A stretch of DNA of 64,000 nucleotides from an uncultured Atopobium sp. GTDB taxonomy: Bacteria > Actinomycetota > Coriobacteriia > Coriobacteriales > Atopobiaceae. Where the stretch lies: contig CAKAPG010000002.1 of NCBI GenBank assembly GCA_916715765.1, positions 62,001 to 126,000 on the forward strand, given 5' to 3'. This document shows, in pieces, positions 43,018 to 51,250 of this stretch. The translations under genes and the position numbers were made by a program. How positions within the stretch are numbered: position 1 is the first letter of the stretch; each line of letters opens with the position of its first letter. The notes under the pieces were generated by a model. That model was given only the letters and a program-made list of their open reading frames with translations, was not told where the DNA came from and did not search any database.

Positions 43018-44277
43018 CTACTCACCTCCCGAACTTGTTGTTGACGTTGTTGTTTCTGTTGTGGGTGTTCCGCCAGACTGAACGTCTTCTTTCTTTTTGA
43101 CCGCTTTAGTGTTGGCGTCGTCAATTTGTTTGCGGTAATTCTCGACGGTACTATGCGCTTCATCCTCGTTTTTAACGCGAATTCCTTCGGCTAGTGAGTC
43201 TTGAACTGCGTCAGGCAAATCTTTTATTTCAATAGACGTAGTCTCAACAAGTGACGACATGTTTATGCCGGCGATTGTTGTAGGAATACCTCGATAAACG
43301 CCAACGGTAGTTCCGTTAATTCCTAAGTACCACTCGCTACTTACAAACAGGAAGAACACGGCAACAGTAGCAGCAAAGAGTGCAAGAAACGAGATAAACG
43401 TTGCTATGACGCCGCGGGTAAGGTGTCGTCTGGTTTGATCGGCTATGCCGTCGTCTAAGACATCGATGACAATAACGGTGATATTGTCAGATCCGCCATA
43501 AGTAAGAGCTGCAGAAACAAGATTATCTGCGGCCTTTTGCGGCGTGACGTTAGAGACAGCAATGGACTCAATCTCGTCGTCGGGCACCATGCCAGAAAGG
43601 CCATCGGAGCACAAGATGATGCGGTCACCATCAGATACTTCAAGCGAGAAATGATCTGCGTACATGTCTGGATCAGAGCCAAGAGCTCGCGTAACTACCG
43701 AGCGAGAAGGATGTGTGCGAGCCTCATCAGCGGTAATCTGGCCAGAATCAATAAGCTCCTCAACGTAGCTGTGGTCGTGCGTAATGCGGACCAAAGTTCC
43801 GTGATGAAGCAGGTAAATACGAGAGTCGCCAACATGGGCAACAGCCATCTGATTGCCCTCAATGAGAACGGCTGAGGCGGTAGAACCCATGCCTGGCTTG
43901 CCAATGCCCTTGGCAGGAGCATCAATAACTTCCTGGTTAGCGGCCTCAATTGTAGCACCAAGACGGACATCGTCTGCGGTACTTGGTGCCTGTTCAGCAA
44001 TGACCTTAACGGCAATGGAACTTGCTACTTCGCCAGCAGCGTGTCCACCCATACCATCGCAGATGGCAAAAAGGGGAGTGCGTAAAAGGAACGAGTCTTC
44101 GTTATGCTCGCGAACTAATCCCACGTCAGAGCGTGCGCCCCAAGAAATAAAGGTGTTAGAACCTGAAACTGCTTCTGCGTCGCCTCGACCGTCAAGTGGC
44201 AGCTCGCAACGACCAGGAGCGCTGACGGGCTCTTGTGCAGGTGTATCGGAAATATGTGTTGTATCAGAAGAAACCAT
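43018..44277 (-). CDS. pstP: PP2C-type Ser/Thr phosphatase
   Basis: 419 residues from ATG 44277 (AGAGG upstream; a start 24 bases earlier would overlap fhaB). The PP2C metal motifs are ISWGARSDVGLVREHNEDSF (split by the first Asp), FAICDGMGGHAAGEVAS, VAHVGDSRIYLL, DRIILCSDGLSGMV and GGSDNITVIVIDV. One membrane helix follows near residue 300 and an extracellular tail of ~100 residues ending in Thr/Ser-rich sequence. It reverses kinase phosphorylation in the same cluster. The SEDS-PBP gene starts 2 bases after its stop. Confidence 0.95.
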   Translation of the reverse strand: MVSSDTTHISDTPAQEPVSAPGRCELPLDGRGDAEAVSGSNTFISWGARSDVGLVREHNEDSFLLRTPLFAICDGMGGHAAGEVASSIAVKVIAEQAPSTADDVRLGATIEAANQEVIDAPAKGIGKPGMGSTASAVLIEGNQMAVAHVGDSRIYLLHHGTLVRITHDHSYVEELIDSGQITADEARTHPSRSVVTRALGSDPDMYADHFSLEVSDGDRIILCSDGLSGMVPDDEIESIAVSNVTPQKAADNLVSAALTYGGSDNITVIVIDVLDDGIADQTRRHLTRGVIATFISFLALFAATVAVFFLFVSSEWYLGINGTTVGVYRGIPTTIAGINMSSLVETTSIEIKDLPDAVQDSLAEGIRVKNEDEAHSTVENYRKQIDDANTKAVKKKEDVQSGGTPTTETTTSTTSSGGE

Positions 44278-44284
44278 GAGCCTC

Positions 44285-44698
44285 TTATCGACGTCCAACA
44301 CGCATAATCACATCGCCGACCTGGACTTCATCTGTGTCGCGAAGCGTAACAGGCTGTTCGATGATGTGACCATTTACCATAGTTCCGTTTGTGGAACCAA
44401 GGTCTTCAAGCACCAGAGCGGGTCCCTGGATGGTAAAGCGGGCATGTGATGCAGAAACGTAGGGTTCGTCAATCACAATGTCAGAAGAAGGGGAGCGTCC
44501 AATAACAACGGGTCCCAAGATATCTACGTGCAGACCACGTAAGGACTTGACGCCCTTCTCGACATCAACAGACCAAATAGCTCCGTCTTTGCGCTGTCCG
44601 CGGACAAGACCAATGCCTGTGCGCATGACTGAGAACAGGAAGATGTACAGCAGGACAACAAGCAGAACGCGTCCTGCAAAGAGAATTAGATCAATCAT
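44285..44698 (-). CDS. fhaB: FHA-domain membrane protein (FhaB/FipA type)
   Basis: 137 residues. An N-terminal membrane helix (LILFAGRVLLVVLLYIFLF) is followed by a C-terminal FHA domain: VVIGRSPSSDIVIDEPYVSASHARF and LEDLGSTNGTMVNG. It binds phosphothreonine proteins, in mycobacteria linking kinases to septal wall synthesis. The start shares a base with the fhaA stop (ATGA-type overlap), so the two are coupled. Confidence 0.94.
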   Translation of the reverse strand: MIDLILFAGRVLLVVLLYIFLFSVMRTGIGLVRGQRKDGAIWSVDVEKGVKSLRGLHVDILGPVVIGRSPSSDIVIDEPYVSASHARFTIQGPALVLEDLGSTNGTMVNGHIIEQPVTLRDTDEVQVGDVIMRVGRR

Positions 44699-45822
44699 TA
44701 GTTCTCCCGGAACTGAAGGTCCATAAGACCAATGGTAATGAGGTCTCCGTCGCGCAGAATTACCTCATCTACGTCGATATCGTTGACAAGCGTTCCGTTA
44801 GTGGAGTGCAAATCAGCAATATGCCAATCGTGACCATCATAGGTCATCTCGGCGTGACGCCTTGAAACGTTAGGATCGCGCAAAACAACGTCTGCCTGAG
44901 AGCGCTCGCGGCCAATGATGGCGCGAGGAGCTTCAACGCGATACGAGCGACCGCTCTGGCGATCAATCAAAATGCAGGTAGCATCCATGTTTGCACGTGG
45001 CGTGCCTTGCAAATTGCGAGAAGGACGTCCACCCATGCCATTGAGCTGCGCATCAAGGGAAGGCGTGATACGACGCTGTGTCATAGGAACAGGAGCCGCT
45101 GTTGGGATAGCTCCGTTAACAGGAAGGTCTGGAAGCCCGTTTGAGCTTGGAAGAACAGGCATAGGAGTGGACTCAGCTGCAGAAACAACAGGAATTGCGC
45201 CTTGAGCCTCAACAAAATCTGGTGGCATTACCGCAAGACCAGCGTCTGTACCAGCAAGATCACCCAAAACCTCTGGGGTTGCATTTTCTGCGGCAACAGG
45301 ACGAACCACGGACAGAGGGTCTGGCTCTGGCTGTGGCTCTGGCTGAACAGCAGCGCGAGAATTGTGCTGCTGAGGCATTTGAGCTGCAGCTCCTCCGACG
45401 CTGGAGTTTCCGCCCAAGAACGCACGCTCTTCATTGCGCAGCTGGTCAAGGGTATTGCCGTCAACATTTTCTGCAAAGACAGCAAATTTTCCAGGCTTCA
45501 GAGAAGGGTCAACCATAAAACGAACAAGTGGCTGTCCTACAAATACATAATCTTTTTGCTGAGCCTGAGCAGCCACAAAGTCAGAAACCTCTGCAGTTAG
45601 ATCAGCATAAAGAGGACGCATCAGTGAATCGTCTTGAGGAGCAACTAAAACGGTATACAGGGCAGGTGCAGTGTCTACACCGTCGATTTCATACGTCTCA
45701 CGTTCCATCTCTTTAGCTGCGCGTTTGGCAAGCTTCTTAAAAGAGAAGGGCTCTGCGTATCCCTGAGGTGCGGCGCCAAAGACCGAACCAATACGGTTTT
45801 CAAAGTCACTAAGAAAGCTCAT
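44698..45822 (-). CDS. fhaA: DUF3662 and FHA-domain protein FhaA
   Basis: 374 residues. Residues 1-120 match the DUF3662 (FhaA_N) domain (SDFENRIGSVFGAAPQGYAEP, then FKKLAKRAAKEMERETYEIDG). A long Pro/Ala/Gln linker leads to a C-terminal FHA domain with IGRERSQADVVLRD, SRRHAEM and LHSTNGTLVNDI. FhaA binds phosphorylated partners such as the pseudokinase domain of MviN in mycobacteria. It overlaps the upstream kinase gene by 14 bases. Confidence 0.93.
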   Translation of the reverse strand: MSFLSDFENRIGSVFGAAPQGYAEPFSFKKLAKRAAKEMERETYEIDGVDTAPALYTVLVAPQDDSLMRPLYADLTAEVSDFVAAQAQQKDYVFVGQPLVRFMVDPSLKPGKFAVFAENVDGNTLDQLRNEERAFLGGNSSVGGAAAQMPQQHNSRAAVQPEPQPEPDPLSVVRPVAAENATPEVLGDLAGTDAGLAVMPPDFVEAQGAIPVVSAAESTPMPVLPSSNGLPDLPVNGAIPTAAPVPMTQRRITPSLDAQLNGMGGRPSRNLQGTPRANMDATCILIDRQSGRSYRVEAPRAIIGRERSQADVVLRDPNVSRRHAEMTYDGHDWHIADLHSTNGTLVNDIDVDEVILRDGDLITIGLMDLQFREN

Positions 45823-47605
45823 CTAATTCCTCGCCTTCCTGATCCGCTTGAAGTGGACCTATCAGGACAATTGCAATACATACAAGTACACATAAGAATA
45901 ACGTAATTAGTACAGAAACTATACTTTCAACTACCCAAAAATTGGGATTCTCCATCCAAGCTGCCCATATAAAGCCACCTGAAAGCAATGAGGCGCAGAC
46001 AATTTGTCCAAAAACCGCCCATCCGCGTCGTCTTTTTTGGCTTATCAGCGATCCCAAAAGAGCAGATAGAGCGCATGCTCCCAAACGAGTCCAAAACGGA
46101 AGGCCCGAGGCCAGTGAGGTGTAGTCATAGGCAAGAGGCGTTGCAGCAAAGCCAAAAGACATGCCTCTTGCAAACAGTGTCCCAAAAAGATAGCTAAAGG
46201 CTCCTGTTAAAACCGCAGGTAGTGGATGCATGGTGGCGGAGACAAGCGCTGGTGCTGAAACAGGAGCAGGTAACAAAGCTCCTAATAAGCAGTTGATGCT
46301 GCTAAATTTTGAAACCCTTCCTGCAAACGCCCACCAGATAACGCTCACCAAGGTTACGAGCGTTGCAAACGGAAATGAAGTGCTGGTAGGACTAATGCTT
46401 GCCAAAGCGTACACCGCGCATGCAATGACAAGCGCAGATCCTAAGGGCGTCCAAAGGGCAGCAGCTGTAGCTCCTACAAGAGAGCCAACCACAATAAACG
46501 CAAGCGATTCTGGGGCAATGAGCTGGAACAATTGGGCGAGAAGAACGCCGGTGACCAGGGCGGTTGTGCCACGCACGGCAGCCGAGGGCAGCCAGGGGAA
46601 GCGGATTGAGAGCGGAAGATGCTTGACGTCCCACGTCTCGGTTTCCTCTTCTTCTGACTGTTCTACGAGGGCTTTGAGGCTTTTCTCGCCCTGTTTTTCG
46701 CTGCCAAGAGGAGCAACAATATCTTGCGCAAACTCTAAGACGCTTCCCTGTCTCATTGATGGCTCGGGGGAAAGTGCCTGCGTCAGAGCGGCGTCTACAG
46801 CAAACGGAACCTCGGGATCCTCTTTAAGAAGGGGAATCTTTGGGCCCTTGTACATGCGATCAAGAGACTCTTTAGCTGTTCTACCTGCAAATACGTTTGT
46901 GCCTGTTAGTGCCTGCCTCAAAACAACAGCAAGCGAGAAGATGTCAGCACGCTCGTCAACAAGCATGCCTTCAACCTGCTCAGGAGGCATGTAGCCAACC
47001 GTGCCACCTCGAGCACCGCCATAACCAGCAGCTGAGGCAAGTGTTGCCATACCAAAGTCGGCAAGTTTTACCGTGCCTTGGCGGTCAATCATGATGTTTG
47101 TTGGCTTAATGTCCAGATGGAGCACGCCATTTTCATGAGCATACTGAAGCGCCTTTGCAAGTGAAGAAACCATTTGAGCAGCCTCAGCGTAGGTGAGATA
47201 ACCGCCTTCAACACGAGCTAGAAGCTCAGACAGATTAAGGCCGTCAACAAACTCCATGACCAGGTAGGCGTAGTCGCCTTCAATTTCAAAGTCGTGAACG
47301 GTCACAATGTTGGGGTGCGCTAGCAAACAGGCGGTTCTTGCCTCAGAAAGTGCCTCGTCAACAGTAGAAGCAAGCACGCCAGGCGTCTCGGAAGCACCTA
47401 AAAGTGGCATACGTTTGATGGCGACGCGCCTCTGCAAACGAGTATCCCAGCAGGTACAGACGGTGCCAAAGCCTCCATTGCCCCTACGAGCAAGAACGCG
47501 ATATCGATCCAGCAAAATCTCTGGCTCAGCCGCAGGAGATGCCTGCTGAGCAGAAGGTGAATGTAGATATGTAGTCTGCGTGGTCTGTGACCGCGAGTCA
47601 CTCAC
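45809..47605 (-). CDS. Ser/Thr kinase with HLD catalytic loop and multi-pass C-terminus
   Basis: 598 residues. Kinase domain about 35-300: glycine loop RGNGGFGTVCTC, VAIKRM (Lys64), catalytic loop VLHLDIKPTNIM with Leu164 where most kinases have Arg, DFGMA (Asp183) and PPEQ. The catalytic Asp165 is present, so activity is expected but not RD-type activation-loop control. Residues ~345-590 form about seven hydrophobic segments instead of PASTA domains. It heads the cell-wall cluster, a place taken by pknA elsewhere in other actinobacteria; it may replace PknA. Confidence 0.9.
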   Translation of the reverse strand: MSDSRSQTTQTTYLHSPSAQQASPAAEPEILLDRYRVLARRGNGGFGTVCTCWDTRLQRRVAIKRMPLLGASETPGVLASTVDEALSEARTACLLAHPNIVTVHDFEIEGDYAYLVMEFVDGLNLSELLARVEGGYLTYAEAAQMVSSLAKALQYAHENGVLHLDIKPTNIMIDRQGTVKLADFGMATLASAAGYGGARGGTVGYMPPEQVEGMLVDERADIFSLAVVLRQALTGTNVFAGRTAKESLDRMYKGPKIPLLKEDPEVPFAVDAALTQALSPEPSMRQGSVLEFAQDIVAPLGSEKQGEKSLKALVEQSEEEETETWDVKHLPLSIRFPWLPSAAVRGTTALVTGVLLAQLFQLIAPESLAFIVVGSLVGATAAALWTPLGSALVIACAVYALASISPTSTSFPFATLVTLVSVIWWAFAGRVSKFSSINCLLGALLPAPVSAPALVSATMHPLPAVLTGAFSYLFGTLFARGMSFGFAATPLAYDYTSLASGLPFWTRLGACALSALLGSLISQKRRRGWAVFGQIVCASLLSGGFIWAAWMENPNFWVVESIVSVLITLFLCVLVCIAIVLIGPLQADQEGEELDELS

Positions 47606-47738
47606 GGCAACCTCCTGTGTTTAAAGTGTGTTTGTCGGCCGTGACTGTCTATATTCTACCGCTGAAAAGAAATTTCTTATATATCTATTGTTTTTCCATT
47701 AGAAGAAAACAAAATGTTGTAGTATTATTCCCTAGCAC

Positions 47739-47822
47739 GCGGGTGTGGCGGAATTGGCAGACGCGTACGGTTCAGGTCCGTATGAACGCAAGTTCATGGG
47801 GGTTCAAGTCCCTTCGCCCGCA
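47739..47822 (+). tRNA. tRNA-Leu (CAG)
   Basis: Class II tRNA with acceptor GCGGGTG/CGCCCGC, anticodon loop TTCAGGT (CAG), a long variable arm (TGAACGCAAGTTCA) and T-loop GTTCAAGTC. Encoded CCA at 47823-47825. Confidence 0.96.
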
Positions 47823-47834
47823 CCATTTGCATTT

Positions 47835-47860
47835 AAAAAGCCCCTTTACGGGGCTTTTTT
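47835..47860. terminator. Bidirectional terminator between tRNA-Leu and the small membrane gene
   Basis: Perfect arms AAAAAGCCCC and GGGGCTTTTT around TTTAC give a T-run on both strands. Confidence 0.88.
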
Positions 47861-47865
47861 GTTAC

Positions 47866-48084
47866 TTATTTGTTGTCTGCATCAAAGTCAGACCAGCCTT
47901 CTTCGTCTTCTCCAAAGAGATCCCAGTCGTCTTCGGTCTTTTTGTGGTTGAAATACATCTTTTTGGTTTTGCGCTCCAACACAAAAGAAATGACCAAGAA
48001 GAGCAAAATTCCACCAAGTACGAGGAACAACGCGCCGGTCTTATCGCCAAAAAGCCAACCAATAAAAGAGTTAATTGCGTCCAT
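47866..48084 (-). CDS. Small membrane protein with acidic tail, function unknown
   Basis: 72 residues from ATG 48084, which has GGAG 7 bases upstream (an ATG at 48102 lacks a site). One membrane helix (GALFLVLGGILLFLVISFVL) is followed by a basic turn (ERKTKKMYF) and a very acidic Trp-containing tail (DDWDLFGEDEEGWSDFD). Unrecognised. It is divergent from serS. Confidence 0.6.
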   Translation of the reverse strand: MDAINSFIGWLFGDKTGALFLVLGGILLFLVISFVLERKTKKMYFNHKKTEDDWDLFGEDEEGWSDFDADNK

Positions 48085-48125
48085 AATCCAGCTCCAGAAC
48101 ATGTGAAGGGTTAAGAATCCAAATA

Positions 48126-48139
48126 CAAGTATATACTTG
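48126..48139. promoter_or_regulatory. 14-base perfect palindrome between the small membrane gene and serS
   Basis: CAAGTATATACTTG is a perfect dyad in the divergent promoter region, 56 bases before serS. Confidence 0.45.
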
Positions 48140-48194
48140 GTAGGCTATAAGAAAAAATGCACTGCTAAAAAGTGTTGATTCAAGGAGAAGCTGC

Positions 48195-49478
48195 ATGCTT
48201 GATATCAAATTTGTGCGCGAGAACCCTGACCTCGTAGATAAGTCTTGCGAGTCCAGGCAAAATGCTCATTGGGATCGCGAGAAATTCTTTGAGCTTGATG
48301 AGGAGCGCAGAAGCGTAATCGCTGAGGTTGAGTCTCTTCAGGCAGAGCGCAACGCTGTTTCTAAGCAGATTGGCCTTCTCATGCGTGAGGGCAAGAAGGA
48401 AGAGGCTGAGACAGCTAAAGAGCAGGTAGCAGCTAATAAAGACCGTATCGCAGAGCTTGACCAGCGTCGCGGAGAGGTTGAGGAGGAGCTTACGGCTCTT
48501 GTCGCAGCTATTCCAAACATTCCAGACGCATCGGTTCCTTACGGCAAGGATGATTCCGATAACCCTGAGGTTCGCAAGTGGGGAGAGCCAACTCAGTTTG
48601 ATTTTGAGCCAAAAGCACACTGGGATCTTGGACCTGAGCTGGGCATGATTGACTTTGATCGTGGCGTAAAGCTTGCGGGAACTCGTTTCTATCTGCTTGG
48701 CGGCATGGGTGCTCGTATGGAGCGCGCGCTTATCAACTTTATGATTGATACGCACAACCAGGCAGGATTCAAAGAGTGGTGGCCACCAGTTATTACAAAT
48801 CAGGATTCCCTGTTTGGTACCGGCCAGCTTCCTAAGTTTGAAGAGGACCTCTACCACGTTCAGCCTGATCTCTACCTGATTCCAACTGCTGAGGTTCAGC
48901 TTACCAACATTCACCGTGACGAGATTCTGGATGCATCTCAGCTTCCTCTGCTCTACACCGCATTTACTCCATGCTTCCGTGAGGAGGCAGGTTCAGCTGG
49001 TCGAGATACCCGCGGCATCATTCGCGTTCACCAGTTTGACAAGGTAGAGATGGTCAAGTTTGCAAAGCCTGAGGATTCCATGAATCAGCTTGAGTCCATG
49101 GTTCAGGAAGCCGAGAAGATCCTTCAGCTCCTGGGTCTTCCTTATCACGTGGTAACTCTCTGCACTGGTGATATTGGCTTCTCTGCATGCAAGTGCTACG
49201 ACATTGAGGTTTGGCTCCCAAGCTATAACGCATACAAGGAGATTTCTTCCTGCTCCAACTGCTGGGATTTCCAGGCACGTCGTGCAAATATCCGCTATAA
49301 GGATCCAGCAGAGTTCAAGGGCACCCGTCTGGTTCATACGCTTAACGGTTCTGGTCTTGCAGTTGGTCGTACTATGGCTGCAATTATGGAGAATTATCAG
49401 AACGCAGATGGCTCCGTTACCGTACCTGAGGCGCTTCGTCCTTACATGGGTGGTATCGAGGTTATTCGCCCAGAATAG
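48195..49478 (+). CDS. serS: Seryl-tRNA synthetase
   Basis: 427 residues. The N-terminal coiled-coil arm (AEVESLQAERNAVSKQIGLL, then MREGKKEEAETAKEQ) grips the long arm of tRNA-Ser. The class II core has motif 2 PCFREEAGSAGRDTRGIIRVHQF (split here) and motif 3 GSGLAVGRTMAAIMENYQ. It makes Ser-tRNA in the cytosol. The ribosome site is AAGGAG. A tRNA-Ser gene lies 0.7 kb downstream. Confidence 0.97.
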   Translation: MLDIKFVRENPDLVDKSCESRQNAHWDREKFFELDEERRSVIAEVESLQAERNAVSKQIGLLMREGKKEEAETAKEQVAANKDRIAELDQRRGEVEEELTALVAAIPNIPDASVPYGKDDSDNPEVRKWGEPTQFDFEPKAHWDLGPELGMIDFDRGVKLAGTRFYLLGGMGARMERALINFMIDTHNQAGFKEWWPPVITNQDSLFGTGQLPKFEEDLYHVQPDLYLIPTAEVQLTNIHRDEILDASQLPLLYTAFTPCFREEAGSAGRDTRGIIRVHQFDKVEMVKFAKPEDSMNQLESMVQEAEKILQLLGLPYHVVTLCTGDIGFSACKCYDIEVWLPSYNAYKEISSCSNCWDFQARRANIRYKDPAEFKGTRLVHTLNGSGLAVGRTMAAIMENYQNADGSVTVPEALRPYMGGIEVIRPE

Positions 49479-49513
49479 TTTCTCTTTTTAATCAAAACTG
49501 ATTCAATTCTTGA

Positions 49514-49550
49514 AGTGGTCTTCTACAGAATTGTGGAGACCATTTCTTTT
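49514..49550 (+). terminator. Terminator after serS
   Basis: Arms AAGTGGTCT and AGACCATTT pair with one mismatch around an irregular loop, followed by CTTTT. Confidence 0.6.
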
Positions 49551-49554
49551 AGTG

Positions 49555-49590
49555 ATTTATAGAACATATGTTCTATAAATCGGCTATACT
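49555..49590 (+). promoter_or_regulatory. LexA-like operator overlapping the promoter of a small gene
   Basis: A perfect 26-base palindrome (49555-49580) is centred on AGAACATATGTTCT, containing the GAAC-N4-GTTC core of Gram-positive LexA (SOS) boxes. A -10 hexamer TATACT lies at 49585-49590, so the palindrome covers the -35/spacer zone, as expected for repression. Confidence 0.7.
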
Positions 49591-49620
49591 TGTGGCTAGC
49601 AAAAGAAGAAAGAGGTAGCT

Positions 49621-49941
49621 ATGAAAGGTTTGGTAAAGGTACAAAAAGATATTGTAGTACGGCAGTTTGTGCAGGGTAGTGCAGCAGAAATTGGATTTGG
49701 TCACAAAGAGTTTTATTCAGAAATCCATATAGCACCAGAGCAACTTGCAGCTTTAAGAAAATGGATTTCAGACCACGGCAGGGTGGGTTTAAAAGACTTA
49801 GGTCCACAAGAATATCTTGAGGTCATCATGGCAGAAACATGTATGGCTGAGGTAATGGATGAGCTTGATGAAGCCGGCATTTCTTACCGTTATTTATATG
49901 CTAACTCTGCTGGTGAAGTAGCCTTAAGACCAGGTAAATAA
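49621..49941 (+). CDS. 106-residue protein under a LexA-like operator, function unknown
   Basis: A soluble, slightly acidic protein without signal or membrane helix. It begins MKGLVKVQKDIVVRQFVQGS and contains a helix-rich middle (APEQLAALRKWISDH) and YLEVIMAETCMAEVMDELDEAG. No family recognised. The ATG follows AAAGAGG. It is monocistronic and convergent with a tRNA-Arg gene, behind a perfect GAAC-N4-GTTC palindrome that suggests SOS induction. Damage-inducible cell-division inhibitor or repair accessory roles are possible but unsupported by sequence. Confidence 0.75.
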   Translation: MKGLVKVQKDIVVRQFVQGSAAEIGFGHKEFYSEIHIAPEQLAALRKWISDHGRVGLKDLGPQEYLEVIMAETCMAEVMDELDEAGISYRYLYANSAGEVALRPGK

Positions 49942-49942
49942 T

Positions 49943-49966
49943 AAAAAAGAGCTCCCGAAGGAGCTC
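49943..49966 (-). terminator. Terminator of the minus-strand tRNA genes
   Basis: On the minus strand GAGCTCC and GGAGCTC arms pair around TTCG and run into TTTTTT. Confidence 0.85.
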
Positions 49967-49980
49967 CTAAGTTCAAGTGG

Positions 49981-50054
49981 TGCGGCGTATAGGATTCGAA
50001 CCTATGACGCCCTGATTCGTAGTCAGGTCCTCTATCCAGCTGAGGTAACGCCGC
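49981..50054 (-). tRNA. tRNA-Arg (ACG)
   Basis: Read on the minus strand: acceptor GCGGCGT/ACGCCGC, anticodon loop CTACGAA (ACG, read by inosine), T-loop GTTCGAATC and encoded CCA (49978-49980). Confidence 0.96.
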
Positions 50055-50169
50055 GTGCAAGTAGATAGAATGCCATTTTCCAGTTAAAAATGCAAGACTA
50101 ATCTTAGAAAAAGTTCTTCTTGGTAAGAAAAAAGCTCGTTGCAGAGGTGCAACGAGCAGAAAATTCTGG

Positions 50170-50257
50170 CGGAGAGCTGGGGATTCGAACCCCAGATGGG
50201 CTTGGGGCCCATACTCGCTTAGCAGGCGAGCACCTTCGGCCTCTCGGTCAGCTCTCC
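50170..50257 (-). tRNA. tRNA-Ser (GCT)
   Basis: Class II tRNA on the minus strand: acceptor GGAGAGC/GCTCTCC, anticodon loop CTGCTAA (GCT), a long variable arm with TATGGGCCCC and T-loop GTTCGAATC; encoded CCA at 50167-50169. Confidence 0.96.
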
Positions 50258-50312
50258 AAAATGGGTGCTTGAGAATGATACCCCGAACTGGCGTCACTCA
50301 CAATAAGACATT

Positions 50313-51248
50313 TTACAAAACATGTGAAAAATGCTCAACAACCACGTTTTTTCGGTGAGCGCGAAGTGTCTCCCAAGAAAAACGATTTGCAATTTGTACT
50401 GCAGAAAGGGGCTCATTCTCTTCCGCAAGGCCTACGCAATAAGCAAGAAAGCCAAGAATCTCTTCTGGTGTTTTTCCTTGGGATCTAAGGACGCCAAGGT
50501 CTAGATCATGATTGCGCTTTGAAAGTCGCCTACCATCAGGCGCAACAAGTAAGGGGAGGTGTGCGTACGTGGGATGAGAAAGACCAAGCACGTCTTGCAA
50601 ATAAAGCTGCCTAGGAGTTGAGGAAAGAAGATCTGATCCTCTGACCACTTCAGTTATGCCCATATCAGCATCGTCTACTACCACGGCAAGCTGATAGGCA
50701 AAGACGCCATCTGCACGTTGAACAATAAAGTCCCCGCATAATTCAGCAAGGTTTTGTGATGTAGAACCGTAGACCTTATCTTCAAACGCGTAAATCTTAT
50801 TAGGAACGTGTATACGTGTTGCTGGAATTTTATGGGCTGAGAGCTCATTACGCTCAGGTTGGCTGAGGTTGCGGCAAGTTCCTGCATAGACATACGTGCC
50901 ATCACTTGCATGTGGAGCTTGAGCAGCATGTAAGTCTGCTCGGGAGCAAAAGCAGGGATACAAGAGTCCCTGCTGCTTCAAATCTAAAAGAGCTTCTTGG
51001 TAGAGCTCTGTACGCTTGCTTTGGTAATACGGACCTTTGTCCCAAATTAGTCCCAGCCACTGTAAATCATCAAGGAGGAGGGAGGTGTATTGAGGATTAT
51101 GAGCACGAATATCTAAGTCTTCGATGCGAAGAATAAGACTACCATTTTGGGAATGAACGCTGGCCCAAGCCATAAGGGCTGAGAAAACGTTACCCAGATG
51201 CATTCTTCCAGAAGGTGTGGGCGCAAATCTTCCAACGCAGGATCTCAT
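50313..51248 (-). CDS. gluQ: Glutamyl-Q tRNA(Asp) synthetase
   Basis: 311 residues, too short for a full GluRS and lacking the anticodon-binding domain. HIGH-like motif is PTPSGRMHLGN and the KMSKS-like motif is GRRLSKRN. A zinc site is formed by CFCSRA, Tyr and Cys of YAGTCRN. It glutamylates queuosine-34 of tRNA-Asp. A GNAT gene lies 2 bases upstream and is probably co-transcribed. A QueT-like transporter 10 kb away fits a queuosine-salvaging organism. Confidence 0.93.
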   Translation of the reverse strand: MRSCVGRFAPTPSGRMHLGNVFSALMAWASVHSQNGSLILRIEDLDIRAHNPQYTSLLLDDLQWLGLIWDKGPYYQSKRTELYQEALLDLKQQGLLYPCFCSRADLHAAQAPHASDGTYVYAGTCRNLSQPERNELSAHKIPATRIHVPNKIYAFEDKVYGSTSQNLAELCGDFIVQRADGVFAYQLAVVVDDADMGITEVVRGSDLLSSTPRQLYLQDVLGLSHPTYAHLPLLVAPDGRRLSKRNHDLDLGVLRSQGKTPEEILGFLAYCVGLAEENEPLSAVQIANRFSWETLRAHRKNVVVEHFSHVL

Positions 51249-51250
51249 TC

